From: Eucalyptus grandis
Lineage: Eukaryota > Streptophyta > Magnoliopsida > Myrtales > Myrtaceae
Assembly (NCBI RefSeq): GCF_016545825.1
Contig: NC_052620.1
Coordinates: forward strand, 10,478,001-10,542,000
Direction of reading: 5' to 3'
DNA: 64,000 nucleotides
The notes below the pieces were generated by a model that saw only the letters and a program-made list of their open reading frames with translations, did not search any database and was not told the DNA's origin. Below are positions 47,216 through 59,048 of this stretch, in pieces (the first letter of the stretch is position 1; every line of letters begins with the position of its first letter). The position numbers were made by a program, and so were the translations under genes.

Positions 47216-48005
47216 TTAGAATATTGAGTGGGGATGTTGAGTTTGAATTGAGAATTTGCATATTGAGAGTGAATATCGGGTGTGGATTGAACCACCGATA
47301 TGAGTTACTGCGCCTGATTATTGGATGAAATTGTGTAACACGGAATGAGACGTGTCATAATGATTTGGTCTTATAATTGTGACTCTTGTGTTTGATTGGT
47401 TTGACAATGAGATATTCTAATTGATGAGTACATTGATTATATGCTTATGTTTTATGAACTATACTAATGTGTAGGGAGGTGTTGAGGCAAGTTGAGTCTT
47501 ATTGGTTGTGTGTGTAGGCTGCCACTAGGTGTATTATCTTCATAATCGGGGTTTAGGGTGTGAACTCGCTAAGATTTATATCTCACTCCGTTGTGGGTTA
47601 CCATTTTCAGGTCCCTAGTGTGAAGAACCCAGAGCTTGAGGTAGAAGGGTAAGGAGCATGGGTGGTTTAATAGTTCTTTTTGGAGATAGACCTCATGTAC
47701 TTAGACCGTAGAGTTGGCCTCTATGTATAAACTCGTTTGTTTGTAAAAGTATGTTTGATTTGAAATTGGTTGTCCTACTTTTCTATCCCATGTTTGTTGT
47801 TGTTAGGGGATTAGTTAATTCGCTTTTGCATGTGCATAATCAATTGGGTCGGTGACGCGTCCTGGGAATGTTGTAAATTTTATTGACCACCGAGGGATGC
47901 GCTTGCGCTTGAGGTTTGGGGTGTGACAGGCGACGCATCCTGGGATGTCGCATTTTAAATCGACCGCCGAGGGATGCACGCGCGCTCGGGATTTGGGGCG
48001 TGACA

Positions 48006-49842
48006 TCCAACATCACAGAAGTTATAGGCCGAGGTCCTTCACCACTAAACAAGTGTCATTGACAACAAACTATTGTAGATTTTGCCAAGTGTTGGAGCTT
48101 GAAAAAGAAGAAGAAAAAAAGGACGAATCGATGCAAGCACATGATTGCCTGTTGGTTATCCCTATGATATTGGAATGGGTAACTCCTTGTGAATAACGAC
48201 TATTTGATAATAAAGGATTGTGCGTAGGATCATGATTGCTTATCAATAACAGTAAATAGTACAAGATATATATTTGTAGGTTCAAAATTCAAAACCATTT
48301 GTAAATACCTGCTGCTGCTGGTAGGACATAGGTTCTGCATGGTAATCTTTATAAATGTTCGCTCAACCAATGACAAAATGCCTGATATTGCAATATATTC
48401 TCATCTTTAAGCTTTGCACATTTACCTTTCCAGTACTTTTAAAATTTTTTGTACCAGGGACTTTCTTGCAATCTTTAATTCTAGTACTTGCATTTTTCAA
48501 TTCCTTTACTTTTTAGCTATTCACTTTCCCATCCAAATCAACAAAAATAGTTTTTTTTTTACCCTTAAAAACCTGGAATTTCTTACAAATTATTAGATTC
48601 ACTTTTCGGTGAAACCTCACATTTTAGAGTGAGATAATAGACCAATTAGGAGCGACATTGGTTTTACACATATTTATAAATATTCAAGTTGAGTTCAAAT
48701 CAAAATAATCTAAATTCAATACGTAACTGCACTTCAAGCTTAAAGGATTTTGCAATTTAGATCATATAGTTCATTCCCTTTTTTAAGCATTGGCCAAGTA
48801 ATGATATCCAATTTAAACAGCTGTTTAACATCATCTCTCTTGATGACTCTCTAACCGGCAATTTTGTTGTTCAATTGAAAAAAAGAAGAATTTTTTTCCG
48901 TACTGATAAATAATTAAAAGAGTTTGTAAGTGTCAAAAAGCTATTGGCAAGAATTATTAACTTTAACTCATTCATGAATAACATATTGGTAATTGCTGAA
49001 ACGAGTTTTAAAGTTTCCATTTTTTAGACAATTTTAGACTCGAAAGTTTTAGTTTGGTCTATAGAATACTTGTCTAAGAAGTCCCAATCAAATCATGTGC
49101 TCACCACAAGTAAAATTAAAGCATGGAAAATCCGACGTGGCTTCCACGTGGAATATTTGGTTACTTGCCACGTGCCATTTCCAATTGTTGGATTCCATCA
49201 GAAGTGAGCTTGAGACTTGATTGAGGCTTTTTTGAAACCTTAAATTCTCATTTGACAAAAATAAAAGCTTAAGTTCTCAATCAACCAATAGCTGAAACGT
49301 TCAGTCTTGTTTCTACATTATTTCGAAAAATTGCTAATTTGAAAGATAATTTCATAACAGTGTCAGTAAGTTTTCTTTTTAGTAATTTAAATTTTATTCA
49401 CAACAAATCATAAAGCAAGTCAAGCAAATGTGCTACAAGCTCGATACAATTATCAATCTAAGAGACCCAATCTTCAATTCTGCGGTTGCAACACATAGTT
49501 TTCTGCATTTCTATAGATACCTTTCTCTGCACATTGAAAAAAAAAATGCAAATCTTATCTCTATTCCTCGCACTCCAAAAAAGGAGTTAAGGAAGAGCTG
49601 ACAACAAAAAAGAGGAGTTAACAACTATTCCTCGCACTCCAATTATAGTAAAGAAAAACACACTAAGAGAACTTTAACAACAAACGGGGGAAAGCCATTC
49701 CTTTAAAAATAGAACAAGCCCAGGTAACTTTTGTCTCCCAATCTCCAGGAGCTCTATCAACAAGATAAAGTTGCAAAATGGCCCTCCAAACTTGGAAAGA
49801 GAGAATATAAAATAAAAACACACACTAAGAGAACTTAAACAT
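48006..49842. other. AT-rich stretch, nothing assigned
   Basis: About 1.8 kb with no open frame over 85 codons that looks real and no match to the tandem unit that I can see. There is a short local direct repeat: CTATTCCTCGCACTCCAA at 49560 and 49625, and ACACACTAAGAGAACTTNAAC at 49657 and 49820. By collinearity the rest of copy 3 and the first 2.8 kb of copy 4 should be here; their absence suggests a deletion or rearrangement. Confidence 0.5.
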
Positions 49843-49926
49843 ATAATACAACAGACTTTAAAAGACTGCTTGAGCTTCTTGTGGAGATAAAAGCTCAGAT
49901 TTATGGATTAGAGTGAATTTTAGAAC

Positions 49927-50112
49927 ATGCAGTCCGTACATCAAGCCACTTCAGTCTCTCTACATGGTCAAGTACAAGCCCTTAAGCTTCAAGTTCAAGC
50001 CACTGCAAAGGGTACATATATTGAGCAATTGAAGGAGGACCTGAAGAAGCTGGAGGAGACTGTCAAGTTTATGGGGGATTTCCAGATCATTCACATCCCT
50101 AAACAACCATGA
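49927..50112 (+). pseudogene. Tail of Sirevirus extra ORF
   Basis: 61 residues ending in a coiled-coil segment, QALKLQVQATAKGTYIEQL then KEDLKKLEETVKF, and the end IIHIPKQP. The first copia has the same coiled coil (LKEDFKRLEG near 24003-24033) and the phrase VPKQS after its stop. The conserved C-terminal coiled coil may serve oligomerisation; this is inference. Upstream coding sequence is lost. Confidence 0.6.
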
Positions 50113-50159
50113 TTTTACCCAACCTTTTTCTAAGTTTTTCTTCATTTTTTGCTGTTGAC

Positions 50160-50174
50160 AAAAAGGGGGAGAGA
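50160..50174 (+). promoter_or_regulatory. Upstream polypurine tract, second copia
   Basis: AAAAAGGGGGAGAGA, same sequence and place as 24113-24127. Confidence 0.6.
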
Positions 50175-50513
50175 GTTTGTGCAGATTTGACTTATCTTTT
50201 GATATTTTGCTTGGTTTGATTTTGATAACTTTTTGCTTGGTACTTTGGACTGGTATACTTTAGACTTCTGACTGTTATTTTGGTTTGAATCTTTTTGACA
50301 CTTGCAGCAACTAAGTGTGTGATTTTGATTATGGATGGATAGTTACTTATCTTGCAGGATTAACATGTTTTATGTGGTTGCATAATCGATACTATCCAGG
50401 CTCTAATTGATTTATTTCTATAAGACATCACATTTTGCTTAAGTGTTGTTTTGCTGGACAAAAATTTTCAAATCTGTAGGAAAGTTTTGTCACCATAAAA
50501 AAAAGGGGGAGAT

Positions 50514-51476
50514 TGTTAGAGAAAACTCCTTAACTTTTGAAGCTGACAAAACCTTTCCAAAAAATCTAGTCTAAAGACTTGAAGACTTAAGTGTTATAGT
50601 CTGAAGAACTCCAGACTCTACTGTCAAAGTCTGAATATTGCTATACTTTAATCTCAAAGTCTGACCTCATTGGTAGGTTCTAGACCGAAGAGTGAAGACT
50701 TATCCAGATGTGAGTTTATCTTCAAGGATTCGGTTCGTATGGTTTGTGGAAGAGTTTATGGCTGTATATAGCATCTTATGATCAATTATTCTTATTGGAG
50801 TCAACTCGGATAATCAGATCTCTTGAAATGCGAAGTATACTTGGAAAGTTTTACTTATGGAAACCAAGATCCTGATTGTATGGACGAGCATGATTGATGG
50901 GCTATCATCACATTTCTTAAGCGATTCGAGATCTCCTTGATTAGTTCTGTCCAACGGGTAAATTGGAAGAACTCCTTTGGAAAGTGCCAACGGTCATGAA
51001 GGCATGGAGGAGTATATAAGGAAGACTCTCAAGTTGTTTGAGTGTGTGCGTGAAAGAAAAATTTCAAAATCTGAAACTTCCTAGTTCTTTGCTATTTCAA
51101 TTGTTGAGCTTAACTTGTACTCAAAAGAGTGCAAACACTTGTGAGACTTTGAAAGAGTGTAGTGGAGTTTCTACACTGTGAAGTCAAGGACGTGAGACTG
51201 TAAAATCTCTTTTGATTCATAGTGAAATTTAGCCAGTGGGCTGTTAGTGCGGGAGAGTGGACGTAGGCTTGATGTAAGCCGAATCACTATAAACTTTGTG
51301 TTCCTATTCTCTTTCCCTGAACTCCTTACTTTACTTCGTAGCTTTATATAACTGTTTATAATTGATTACATCTTCAGTCTATTATCTTCTAAAGGCAATT
51401 TACTTTCATTAAGTATTGCGAAAATTTCTTTTAACACCTATTCACCCTCCTCTAGGTATTCTTACTAGCCCTTTCA
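50514..51476 (+). repeat. 3' LTR of second copia
   Basis: 963 bp, starts TGTTAGAGAAAACTCC right after the polypurine tract AAAAAAAAGGGGGAGAT, ends CCCTTTCA. TATA GAGTATATAAGG at 51010-51021; hairpin GGCTTGATGTAAGCC at 51266-51280 followed by GAATCACTATAAA. Confidence 0.85.
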
Positions 51477-51680
51477 ACAATTGTTGAAAGCATTGTATTC
51501 TTATCCTTCTGATGATATTCCCAGTCGATTGATGATCGTATTATCGGTCCACGACGTGTAAGTCAACTGGTCCCCATCGGGGTATTTTTTTGGAGAGACT
51601 GCAACAAATGGAATATCAATTCCAAGGACAAGTGCAAGACGTAAGCCAAGTGAGAAAAGTCAATCAGAACACAGAAAAGA
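51477..51680 (+). repeat. Tandem unit copy 4, left fragment
   Basis: Matches 4480-4620 of copy 1 (TTGATGATCRTATTATYGGTCCACGACRTGTAA, then CTGGTCCCCATCG and AAGTGCAAGAYGYAAGCCAAGTGA). It has an extra insertion of about 45 bp after CCCATCGG. It continues at 63631 after the Tekay element. Confidence 0.8.
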
Positions 51681-54600
51681 TGTCATGCCCCGATCCTCGG
51701 ACGCGCGCACATCCTTCTACTTGGTAGATTTTATAATGCGATATCCCAGGACTATGTATCGCCGACCCTTTCTTTTTATTAAGCACATGCGGAAGCAGTT
51801 ATAAATCCCCAGACAATAAAACAATGGGATAGGAAAGCAGGCCATATTTTTCATATTGAAATTCACAACCACACTTTCATTAACAACACAACTCATAGTA
51901 TATTTACGATACTATTCACAACATACTTGTCTCACACTATCTATACTAAGACAGGGTTTACAAAAGGGATGGGATCTCAATCCACATCCGGGTTATATTT
52001 AAGATCCCTCTCTGGATCATCTTCTTCTTCAAAAGTCTTTCTCCTCTTCAGGTTCCTCTTCCTTAGATTCTCCTCAGGGTCCTGAAATGGTTATTTAATA
52101 ACCAATGAGACCACGTCTCAGCGAGTCCTACCCCCTACGACTCGATTAGTAAACTAATACACCATACGGTTGCCTAAGCACAACACGAGTCAGAGGACTT
52201 ACCTTGGCCTCAGTTCCAACCTGCAATTCAAGGTTAAATACAGATATTCAAACAATTCACGACATTCGATCAAGCACTGGTCAATCGACTTAGTCGATTA
52301 CATGTCAGTCAGACCCTCTCTAGGTCATTCCCACTCATACCACGCTTTCCCAGTGGTATACTCATTCACCAAATCACATGTGTTTCTCGGGCGTCGTTTT
52401 CGCCAATGACATACCGATCACCGACACCGTGCGTTCTTTAAGGCGCCGTTTTCACAGTGATAACCTTGATCATCGAACCACGTGTCCTTTCAAGGGCACC
52501 GTTTTCGCCAAGGTGACATCGGCTATAGACAACATCGTCGTTCTTTAAGGCGCCGTTTTCACCAAAGGATATTCCCATAACCACCGAACCACGTTTGTCT
52601 ATAAGTCATTTACGTGCGTTCTTTAAGGCGCCGTTTTCGCCAGTGATACTTCCAATCACCGAACCACGTATGTCCAATAACATCGTACCTGATTGGTCTC
52701 AGCCAATAACATTCTCAGTTAGCTCTCACCGTTCTCCCTACTATATAGCCCATCAACGTACTGGCGCTATATACCCATATTCGGCCAACAACCAATCAAA
52801 TATTCAATAACAAACAATTTAGGGCAATTCCTAAAATTCTACAATAAATTCAATTCCACACAACGTAGAGCTCAAATAAATAAACGGTCTGCACCACGAC
52901 AATCGGCACGAAATTCCAGTCACCGGCCATCCCGGTTGAATTTCCGGAAAATAATTGATTAAATAAATAAATTTCGAAAATAAATAAATAAACATTGAAA
53001 ATCCAATTTAGGCCCATATTGCCTTATTGGAGCCCGAAACGGGTCGGGAAAAATCCCGAGATGCATTCAATAAATAACCGAACATTTCTACTTGATAATA
53101 GCTAGGTCTAATCACCTAACATGCATCATTAAGTCACTAAATTAATTGTTCTAACCTAATCTAACCACCTAATTGCACTTAATTAAATCTAACCAACCCT
53201 AAGGCATAATTAGCAAACTAATAAAGCATTAGTGAGTAAAACTCACTTGATCAAAAGCGGGGATCGAATCACCGCAACGCGACGCGACGGCGGCGAAATC
53301 GGACTTTCGACGACACCGGCGGACTTGGACCGGGCTTTGGACTTGGCCCAACAAATCTCAGCCCAACTGAGATTTGTTCTTGCACTGGACTGGGCTTCCT
53401 TTGGACTGGGCTGAACTTAATTGGGCTTGCAACTTGCTGGACTTGAACTAAGCTGAAAATGGGCTGATCTCTTGGGCTGAAAACTGCTGGCCTTGCTGGG
53501 CTTTGGAGCTAAATTTGCTGGGCCTAACTTGTGGCCCAAAAGAAATTCACTAGGCTGGAATTTGCGTGGACTTCAAGTGGTCCAGCTGCTGGGCCGAACA
53601 AGGGAATCCGCAAGAGACGTTGGGCTGGGCTTGCGGCTTCGGTGGTCCAAGGAGCTGCTGCACGGTTGTGGGGCTTTTGCGGTCAACCAAGTAGCTTCGG
53701 TTGCTGCCGTTGTTGACCGAGCCAAGAGCAGACTCGGACGCGTGGAGACTTCTTCCTTCGGTGGTGCTGGCGAGCTGGAGAGAGGGCGCGGCTTCAGCTG
53801 AAGACGTGAGTTGAGGAAGACGCGGCAGGATTCGCTGGGAACGTGGACTGCTGCGGGCGTGTGAAGCGGCAGAGAAGCGGACGAATGAAGAGGAGTTGAT
53901 GTGGAGTTCGCTGGTCTGTTGCTAGGTCAACACTGGCTCGGTTTGTTGACCATGCAGGGAGAAGAGGTGGCCGAATGATGCTGGCTTCGAGCGGATTTCG
54001 GTGACTTGAGGAGAAAAGACCAACGTTGGTGGAGAGCAGGCGTGAGTTGCCGACCAAGGTGGACACAGCGCCGCTCAGATGCAGCAAGGTGGTCTTCTTC
54101 GCTGAAGATTGACCGCGTGAGTTTGATTCGGTGGAGACGCGTGGCTGAAGACGTCTGCACCCGGTGGAGCTTCGCTCGATGGTCTTCAGTCAACAAACGG
54201 TAAGGAGACAAGAACAAGTGGAGAGAAACGTGGACAAGGGGGGCTAGTTGCAGGCGTGCGAAGGAGCTGCGGTTTCGGTGGAGGGAGGACGTGGCCTTTC
54301 TTTTGGTGCAAGCTGACCGAAGATTGAAGAAGCTGGGCTCCTTTCTCTCTGCTGGTGCTGGTGTCGCACGAAGGAATCGGGAGAGAGAGGATTGTGGGGT
54401 TAAGTCTTCGGTGGAATTGCAGGGAAGTTGGACGTTCAATGAACTTGGAGCTTCGCTGGTTCTGCCTCCCTTTTTGCTGGTCACGCACGGTCTTGAGGAT
54501 AAGAGAGATGGAGCCCACCAAGCGCGATATTTTCCAATCTTCGTTTCTAAGATTTATCCTGCCAAGATAACCCATACCTCCGATGCCACCAAGCACTCTC

Positions 54601-55464
54601 CATGACCTTCCAATTGGTCCAAATTAGCTAGGCTTATGGGGGTTACAAATTTCTCAAGGTCTTTGCTTCAAGTGCTCTTCTATTCTCTCTTGATTCATTT
54701 TAAATTGGCCACCATAATTTCAATCGATGTATCAATGCTTCATTTGCTATTTTCCTCATCCAATAACCCATCTTGCATCTCAATTTTGCGACTGAAAACC
54801 ATCTCCGGCATTTTCTGCACTAAAAACAACCCTCGCACGACTTTTTTTCCCAAAAGTGTCGGGTGTCAGAAAAATCTTCTGAGACTGAGTCGATACTCCT
54901 AAAATTTATTGTGACATGGCCAAAACTTCAATTTCTGAAATCGGACTCGAATTGGCGGTTAATTTTCATTCGGCGTGTTTTTAGCGTGACCTAGACTATC
55001 GGGTAGTTTTCAGAACTTTTTAAGGCAAATGACCCGTGGTCGATTTTCTTCGAGCCACTATAAACCCACTCGACTCAATGGCGACTCTTGATTGTCGTGA
55101 AAATCTCGAGGATTCAGTCACTGGACACAGGGTACCAAAACAATAAGAAATCGGTCTAGTGCCGATCGACGATTTTCTAATTTAGTGGTGTCACCCACGA
55201 TTAGCCACACATCTCGCCGAACCGACCCATCTCGATCTCTAATCGATTTTATCTTTGCCGCAATGGCCTCTAAAGATAGACACGGTCAAGAAGCCGATTC
55301 TGATCCAGGTTCTCAAGTCTATTGCCTTAAAATTCCTTAATAATTTCCCTAATTTAGTCTAGTTATCTCGAGAGTGATCGGCTCTGAGAATAACCCTATA
55401 GACGCATCAATGAAATGCCCGATTAATTCAGTAGAAGACAGGGTTGAAAATTTGGGATGTCACA
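51681..55464 (-). repeat. Tekay 3' LTR
   Basis: On the minus strand it starts TGTGACATCCCAAATTTTC and ends GGGGCATGACA. It holds a GC-rich stretch (53230-54500), donor GTGAGT at 53246-53241 within an inverted repeat GTGAGT-TTT-ACTCAC, the mini-exon 52220-52203 with donor GTAAGT, and an acceptor before 52081. A tandem repeat with GCGTTCTTTAAGGCGCCGTTTTC lies at 52430-52660. Confidence 0.9.
52430..52660. repeat. Tandem repeat in Tekay 3' LTR
   Basis: Phrase CGTTCTTTAAGGCGCCGTTTTC recurs near 52431, 52542 and 52617, with diverged versions near 52383 (TTTCTCGGGCGTCGTTTTCGCC) and 52487 (CTTTCAAGGGCACCGTTTTCGCC). Spacing varies between about 55 and 75 bp. The same block is in the 5' LTR near 60545-60810. 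Confidence 0.7.
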
Positions 55465-55478
55465 ACTCTTCCTCTTAT
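55465..55478 (-). promoter_or_regulatory. Polypurine tract
   Basis: On the minus strand, AAGAGGAAGAGTT directly precedes the 3' LTR start. Purine-rich and in the right place for plus-strand priming, though two T residues lie at its end. Confidence 0.55.
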
Positions 55479-55518
55479 AAAAATTTTGTCCTCGAAATTT
55501 AAACCTTACAATACTTGA

Positions 55519-55920
55519 TTAAAAGGTGGGGTACAATTTTCTCATTGACTCTCGCTCCCATGTTGCTCCTTCCGTACCGTGGTGTTGCTGCACCACTTTG
55601 ACTAAGGGAATAGTTTTGCACGCAGAACTCGCTTTGCGATCGACAAATCGGACCGGTCTTTCGACGTATGATGACACAGTCATCCACGTCCAATTCCTCA
55701 AAATTGAGTACGTGGGTCGAGTCGGGGCTGCACTTATCAACATCGACACGTGAAAGACGTCATGCACTTGCGCCAATCTTGGCGGCAACGCAAGACGATA
55801 CGCTAAGGTCCCGATTCTCTCAAGAATCTCAAACGGACCTACGTACCTCGGACTCAGTTTGCCTTTCTTACCAAAGCGAGTTCCCTCATTGGTGACACCT
55901 TCAGAAAACGTGATCACCAA
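55519..55920 (-). pseudogene. pol: Tekay integrase C-terminus and chromodomain
   Basis: 133-residue frame. GKLSPRYVGPFEILERIG is the GPF/Y-type integrase C-terminal module. LPPRLAQVHDVFHVSML is the usual linker. The end, YVERPVRFVDRKASS ... IPLVKVVQQHHGTEGATWE, is a chromodomain of the Tekay/Del type (with the aromatic/acidic W-E end). In chromoviruses this domain steers integration toward particular chromatin. The frame is separate from the integrase core by a frameshift near 55930. The final residues before the stop (MRKLYPTF) match the typical ORF end. Confidence 0.85.
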
Positions 55921-55946
55921 CTTGGAATTCCAAAGACCTTCGACGC

Positions 55947-56675
55947 TTATCTGCGTAGCTTTTCTGTCTGCTTTGCGCTGTCTTTAATCTGTCTCTGATC
56001 ACTGCCACGGCATCTACTGACTGCTGAACCAACTCTGGGCCTGTTATCTTTCTTTCCCAACTTCATCCCAACACACCGGTGTTCTCGCACGGGTCTGCCA
56101 TACAATTGCTTCAAATGGGGCCATCTCGAATACTCGCTGATAATCACGTTGATGTAGGCAAATTCTACGAGATGAAGCTGATCTTCCCAACTTCCTTTGA
56201 AGTCTATAACACATGCTCTCAGCATGTCCTCGAGGGTCTGTATTGTCCTCTCGGACTGGCCATCCGTCCAAGGATGATAAGCCGTACGGTACTGAAGCTT
56301 TGTACCAAGAGCACTCTGCAAGCTCTTCCAAAACGCAGTAGTAAATCTCGGGTCTCTATCAGATGTTATCGTAACCGGCACTCCATGCATTCGAACCACC
56401 TGACGCACATACAGGTCTGCGTGTCTATCCAAACTGAGGTCCTTTCGAACTGCAATGAAGTGAGCCGACTTTGTCAGTCTATCGACTTCCACCCAAATTG
56501 AATCATTTCCTCTTTGACTCCTCGGTAGTCCAGTCACGAAATCCATCGTGATATACTCCCATTTCCATTCTGGAATCGCGAGAGGTTGCAGGAATCCTCC
56601 CGGCTTGCAATGCTGAGCTTTTACTTGTTGACAGGTCAAACACTTGGCCACATGTTTGGCAATATCCGCCTTCAT
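55947..56675 (-). pseudogene. pol: Tekay integrase core
   Basis: CLTCQQVKAQH gives the second half of the zinc-binding HHCC module. The catalytic core follows: first Asp in YITMDFVTGLPRS, second Asp in TITSDRDPRFTTAFW, and Glu in YHPWTDGQSERTIQTLEDML, all present. The tail after about residue 190 reads as the wrong frame (RSVGMKLGKK-like), marking a frameshift near 56110-56050. The N-terminal HHCC start lies in 56676-56815 with stops. Catalytic residues are intact but the ORF is not continuous. Confidence 0.88.
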
Positions 56676-56818
56676 ACCTAACCACCAATAGTGTTGACGC
56701 AGATTCTAATACACCTTAGTGCTTCCAGGATGAATGCTGTAACTACTATGATGTGCTTCAGATAAAATTTCTTCTCTAAGCTCTACATCGTCAGGTACAA
56801 CCAATCGTCCTTGGAATC

Positions 56819-57592
56819 TTAGTGTCCCGTCATCAGAAATCTGAAAATCAGCCTTTCTTTCTCTCTCGCGTCCTCCTGAAGAATTCTCTGCACATCCGGG
56901 TCTATCGGTTGGAGTTGTTTAATTCTGACCTGGACATCCGGTTCAATTCTGAGGGCGGCCATAAAACTTGAAAGGTGGCCTACCTCAAATTTGAATACCG
57001 AATCTCGAGCTCTCTCGATTAAGTTCCACTCCTTAATCAGTATATGAGCCACTGAAGACTTTCGACTCAAAGCATCGGCGACCTTATTCGCCTTTCCCGG
57101 GTGATATAAAATATCACAGTCGTAGTCTTTCAGCAATTCCATCCATCTGCGTTGTCTCATGTTCAACTCCTTCTGAGAGAATAGATACTTGAGACTTTGA
57201 TGGTCCGTGAAGATTTGAAACTTTTCCCCGCACAAGTAGTGTCTCCAAATCTTCAAGGCAAAGATAATCGTGGCGAGCTCTAAGTCATGCGTCGGATAGT
57301 TCAATTCATGAGGTCTCAATTGCCTGGAAGCGTATGCAACAACTCTGCCATGTTGCATCAGCACGCAACCCAATCCCCTGAATGACGCATCACTATAGAT
57401 CTTGAATCCTCCCGACCGAGATGGAATCGTCAGCACAAAGTGCGGTAGTCGCTTTTCCTTCAGCTCTTGGAAACTACGCTCGCACTTGTCTGACCATATG
57501 AACTTCTCATTTTTCTTCGGGAGCTTTGTCAGAGGCGATGCTATCGATGAGAACCCTTCCCCTAACCATCTGTAATAACCTGCTAACCCCAA
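56819..57592 (-). pseudogene. pol: Tekay RNase H and RT thumb
   Basis: 257-residue frame. It opens [20 protein letters not shown], the RT-connection motif of Ty3/gypsy. RNase H motifs are [18 protein letters not shown] (catalytic Asp in YSDAS), the [15 protein letters not shown] block with the Glu, [19 protein letters not shown] and [13 protein letters not shown]. All key acidic residues are visible. It is the best preserved part of the element. Confidence 0.9.
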
Positions 57593-58870
57593 GAAAACTT
57601 CTGATTTCTGTCACTGATGTCAGTCTCGGCCACTTGATCACGGCTTCTATCTTGCTTGAGTCGACAGAGATTCCTTCTCAGGAAATCACATGATCCAAGA
57701 ACGCAACACGAGTCAACCAAACTCGCATTTGCTAAACTTAGCATACAGGTGATGAGTTCTTAAGGTCTGAAGCACTAATCTCAGATGATTCTCATGCTCT
57801 TCATCACTTCTCAAATAGACTAAGATGTCATCAACGAACGCAATCACAAACTGATGATCCACTTATTCATTGAACGTTCTGTTTGTCAAATCCATGACAG
57901 AAACTGGAGTGTTCACCAAGCCAAACGATCTTACAATACTCTCGTAAAGACCATATCAACTACGAACAGCTGTCTTTCGTACAACCTCCTTCCTGGTTCG
58001 TAACTAACGACTTCATAATCTCAAGTCGACCTTTAAAACATCGATACTCTTTATAACTAGTCACACCATTCGTTAATCTTTGGCAAAGAACACTTGTCCT
58101 TGATCTTCACCTAATTGAGTTGACGATAGTTGATGCACACTCGCAATAAACCATCTTTCTTCTTCTCACAAACAAAACTGATGTTTCCCAAAAGTGATGC
58201 ACCGATATACACGAATTCCTCATTCATCAATCTTCACATCTGCATCTTCAATTCTACCACTTTAGACAACAACAGCTGGTAAGAAGTCTTCGAGAGCGGC
58301 TCTATCCTGGTGCTATCTCAATTGCAATTTCAATCTTTCTTTAAAGCGGTAACTCCAAGCAATTCCTTTGGAACCATCTTATAAATTTTCTGTATCACGG
58401 CCACCTTCTTCTCATTCTATTTCTTAGCCGACACATCCACTACCACCGTCAAATCAATCTTGGCAACCTCCGTCTAACAAACGGATTGTCTTTAGCCAAC
58501 GAGATTAATGAAATCGAAGATTCTTTTCGACTCTTAATAATCTTGCTATTTTTGCAAACTAATAGACTAAACTGGATTATTCCATGACCATGATTCCTTA
58601 TTACAAGATGCTTTATGAACTCACACTATTCATGTGGCGTCGAACTCACACCTCAAAGAACTAGTCAAGCACAACTATTGCTAGTGATTCCCTTCTCTTT
58701 CACTTTTACTTCAACAATTTAAGTTCTACGAACTCAGCACAAAACTTTGCTACGTTACTCTGATAAAATCACCTCCAATACATTCTTTCTCTAATCGGTG
58801 CAAGATCAATTCTACTCCCATTCCTTTCACCATCCTAGTGGAGTTCTGCCGCAGTAGCGATGCCTATGCT
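57593..58870 (-). pseudogene. pol: Tekay RT, decayed, and upstream remnant
   Basis: No long ORF, but minus-strand motifs can be followed in broken frames: CEKKKDGLL-type and INYRQLN near 58170-58110, then the catalytic [16 protein letters not shown] near 57855-57810, then [11 protein letters not shown] near 57740. Stops and frameshifts separate the motifs. The stretch 58370-58870, where protease should be, shows no DTGA-type motif that I can find. The sharp contrast with the well-kept RNase H next to it is notable. Confidence 0.7.
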
Positions 58871-59048
58871 ACCTTGGACTTCCACTGACAATCCTTCACC
58901 TGATGGCCATGCTAGTCATCATCACAACAGGTTCTCGTCATACTCAGACACTGGATTTATCCATACTTCCTTCTACAATTCCGACACCTATCTGGTGCAT
59001 CTTCTATCTTCTATTAAGCGAAAGCATGCACTCTTTCAGGTTGCCCCA

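Larger units (their letters stand above)
43643..47928 (+). mobile_element. Tekay-type solo LTR B inside LTR A
   Basis: Starts TGTGACATC at 43643, is interrupted after nine bases by a copia solo LTR, continues CTGATTTTCAAACCC at 44736 and ends GGTTTGGGGTGTGACA at 47928. Flanks GGTGA (43638-43642) and GGCGA (47929-47933) differ by one C/T change. LTR A sequence resumes right after with CGACGCATCCTGGGATG. Length without the insertion is about 3.2 kb. It has an exon-like stretch 45700-46140 that lacks the donor, a mutated mini-exon (47475-47490, donor GTTGAG) and acceptor before 47611. Confidence 0.8.
40000..48005 (+). mobile_element. Tekay-type solo LTR A, split by LTR B
   Basis: Starts TGTGACATCCCGAAATTTGGG at 40000 and ends GATTTGGGGCGTGACA at 48005. 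These ends match the Tekay element at 51681-63630. Removing 43643-47933 gives about 3.7 kb. It contains a pyrimidine-rich, proline-coding-looking stretch 40830-41400 ending at donor GGTGAGT (41410), the mini-exon 43191-43207 with donor GTGAGT, and acceptor TTTTTCAG before 43329. Flanks GCTAA (39995-39999) and TCCAA (48006-48010) match at only 3 of 5 bases; both could derive from GCCAA, the sequence at the same point in copy 2 (near 32914), but this is weak. Confidence 0.75.
49843..51476 (+). mobile_element. Second Sirevirus copia, 3' end only
   Basis: Begins at ATAATACAACAGAC, which aligns with 23816 on in the first copia. It runs through the end of the extra ORF, two polypurine tracts and one LTR (50514-51476). 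Everything upstream is missing, so it is a truncated element. The LTR ends CTTTCA, followed by tandem-unit sequence (TTGAAAGCATTG). Confidence 0.8.

Noticed and set aside
49440..49810. Possible minus-strand LINE remnant
   Set aside because: Minus-strand frames show scattered Trp/Leu-rich phrases that hint at a LINE, but no motif is firm enough to name a domain.
53493..54484. Long open frames on both strands in the GC-rich part of the Tekay LTRs (repeated at 61655-62793)
   Set aside because: They lie inside LTRs, overlap on both strands, shift between the two LTR copies and show no known domain. They are explained by GC-rich composition; the stretch is better read as a possible non-coding first exon.
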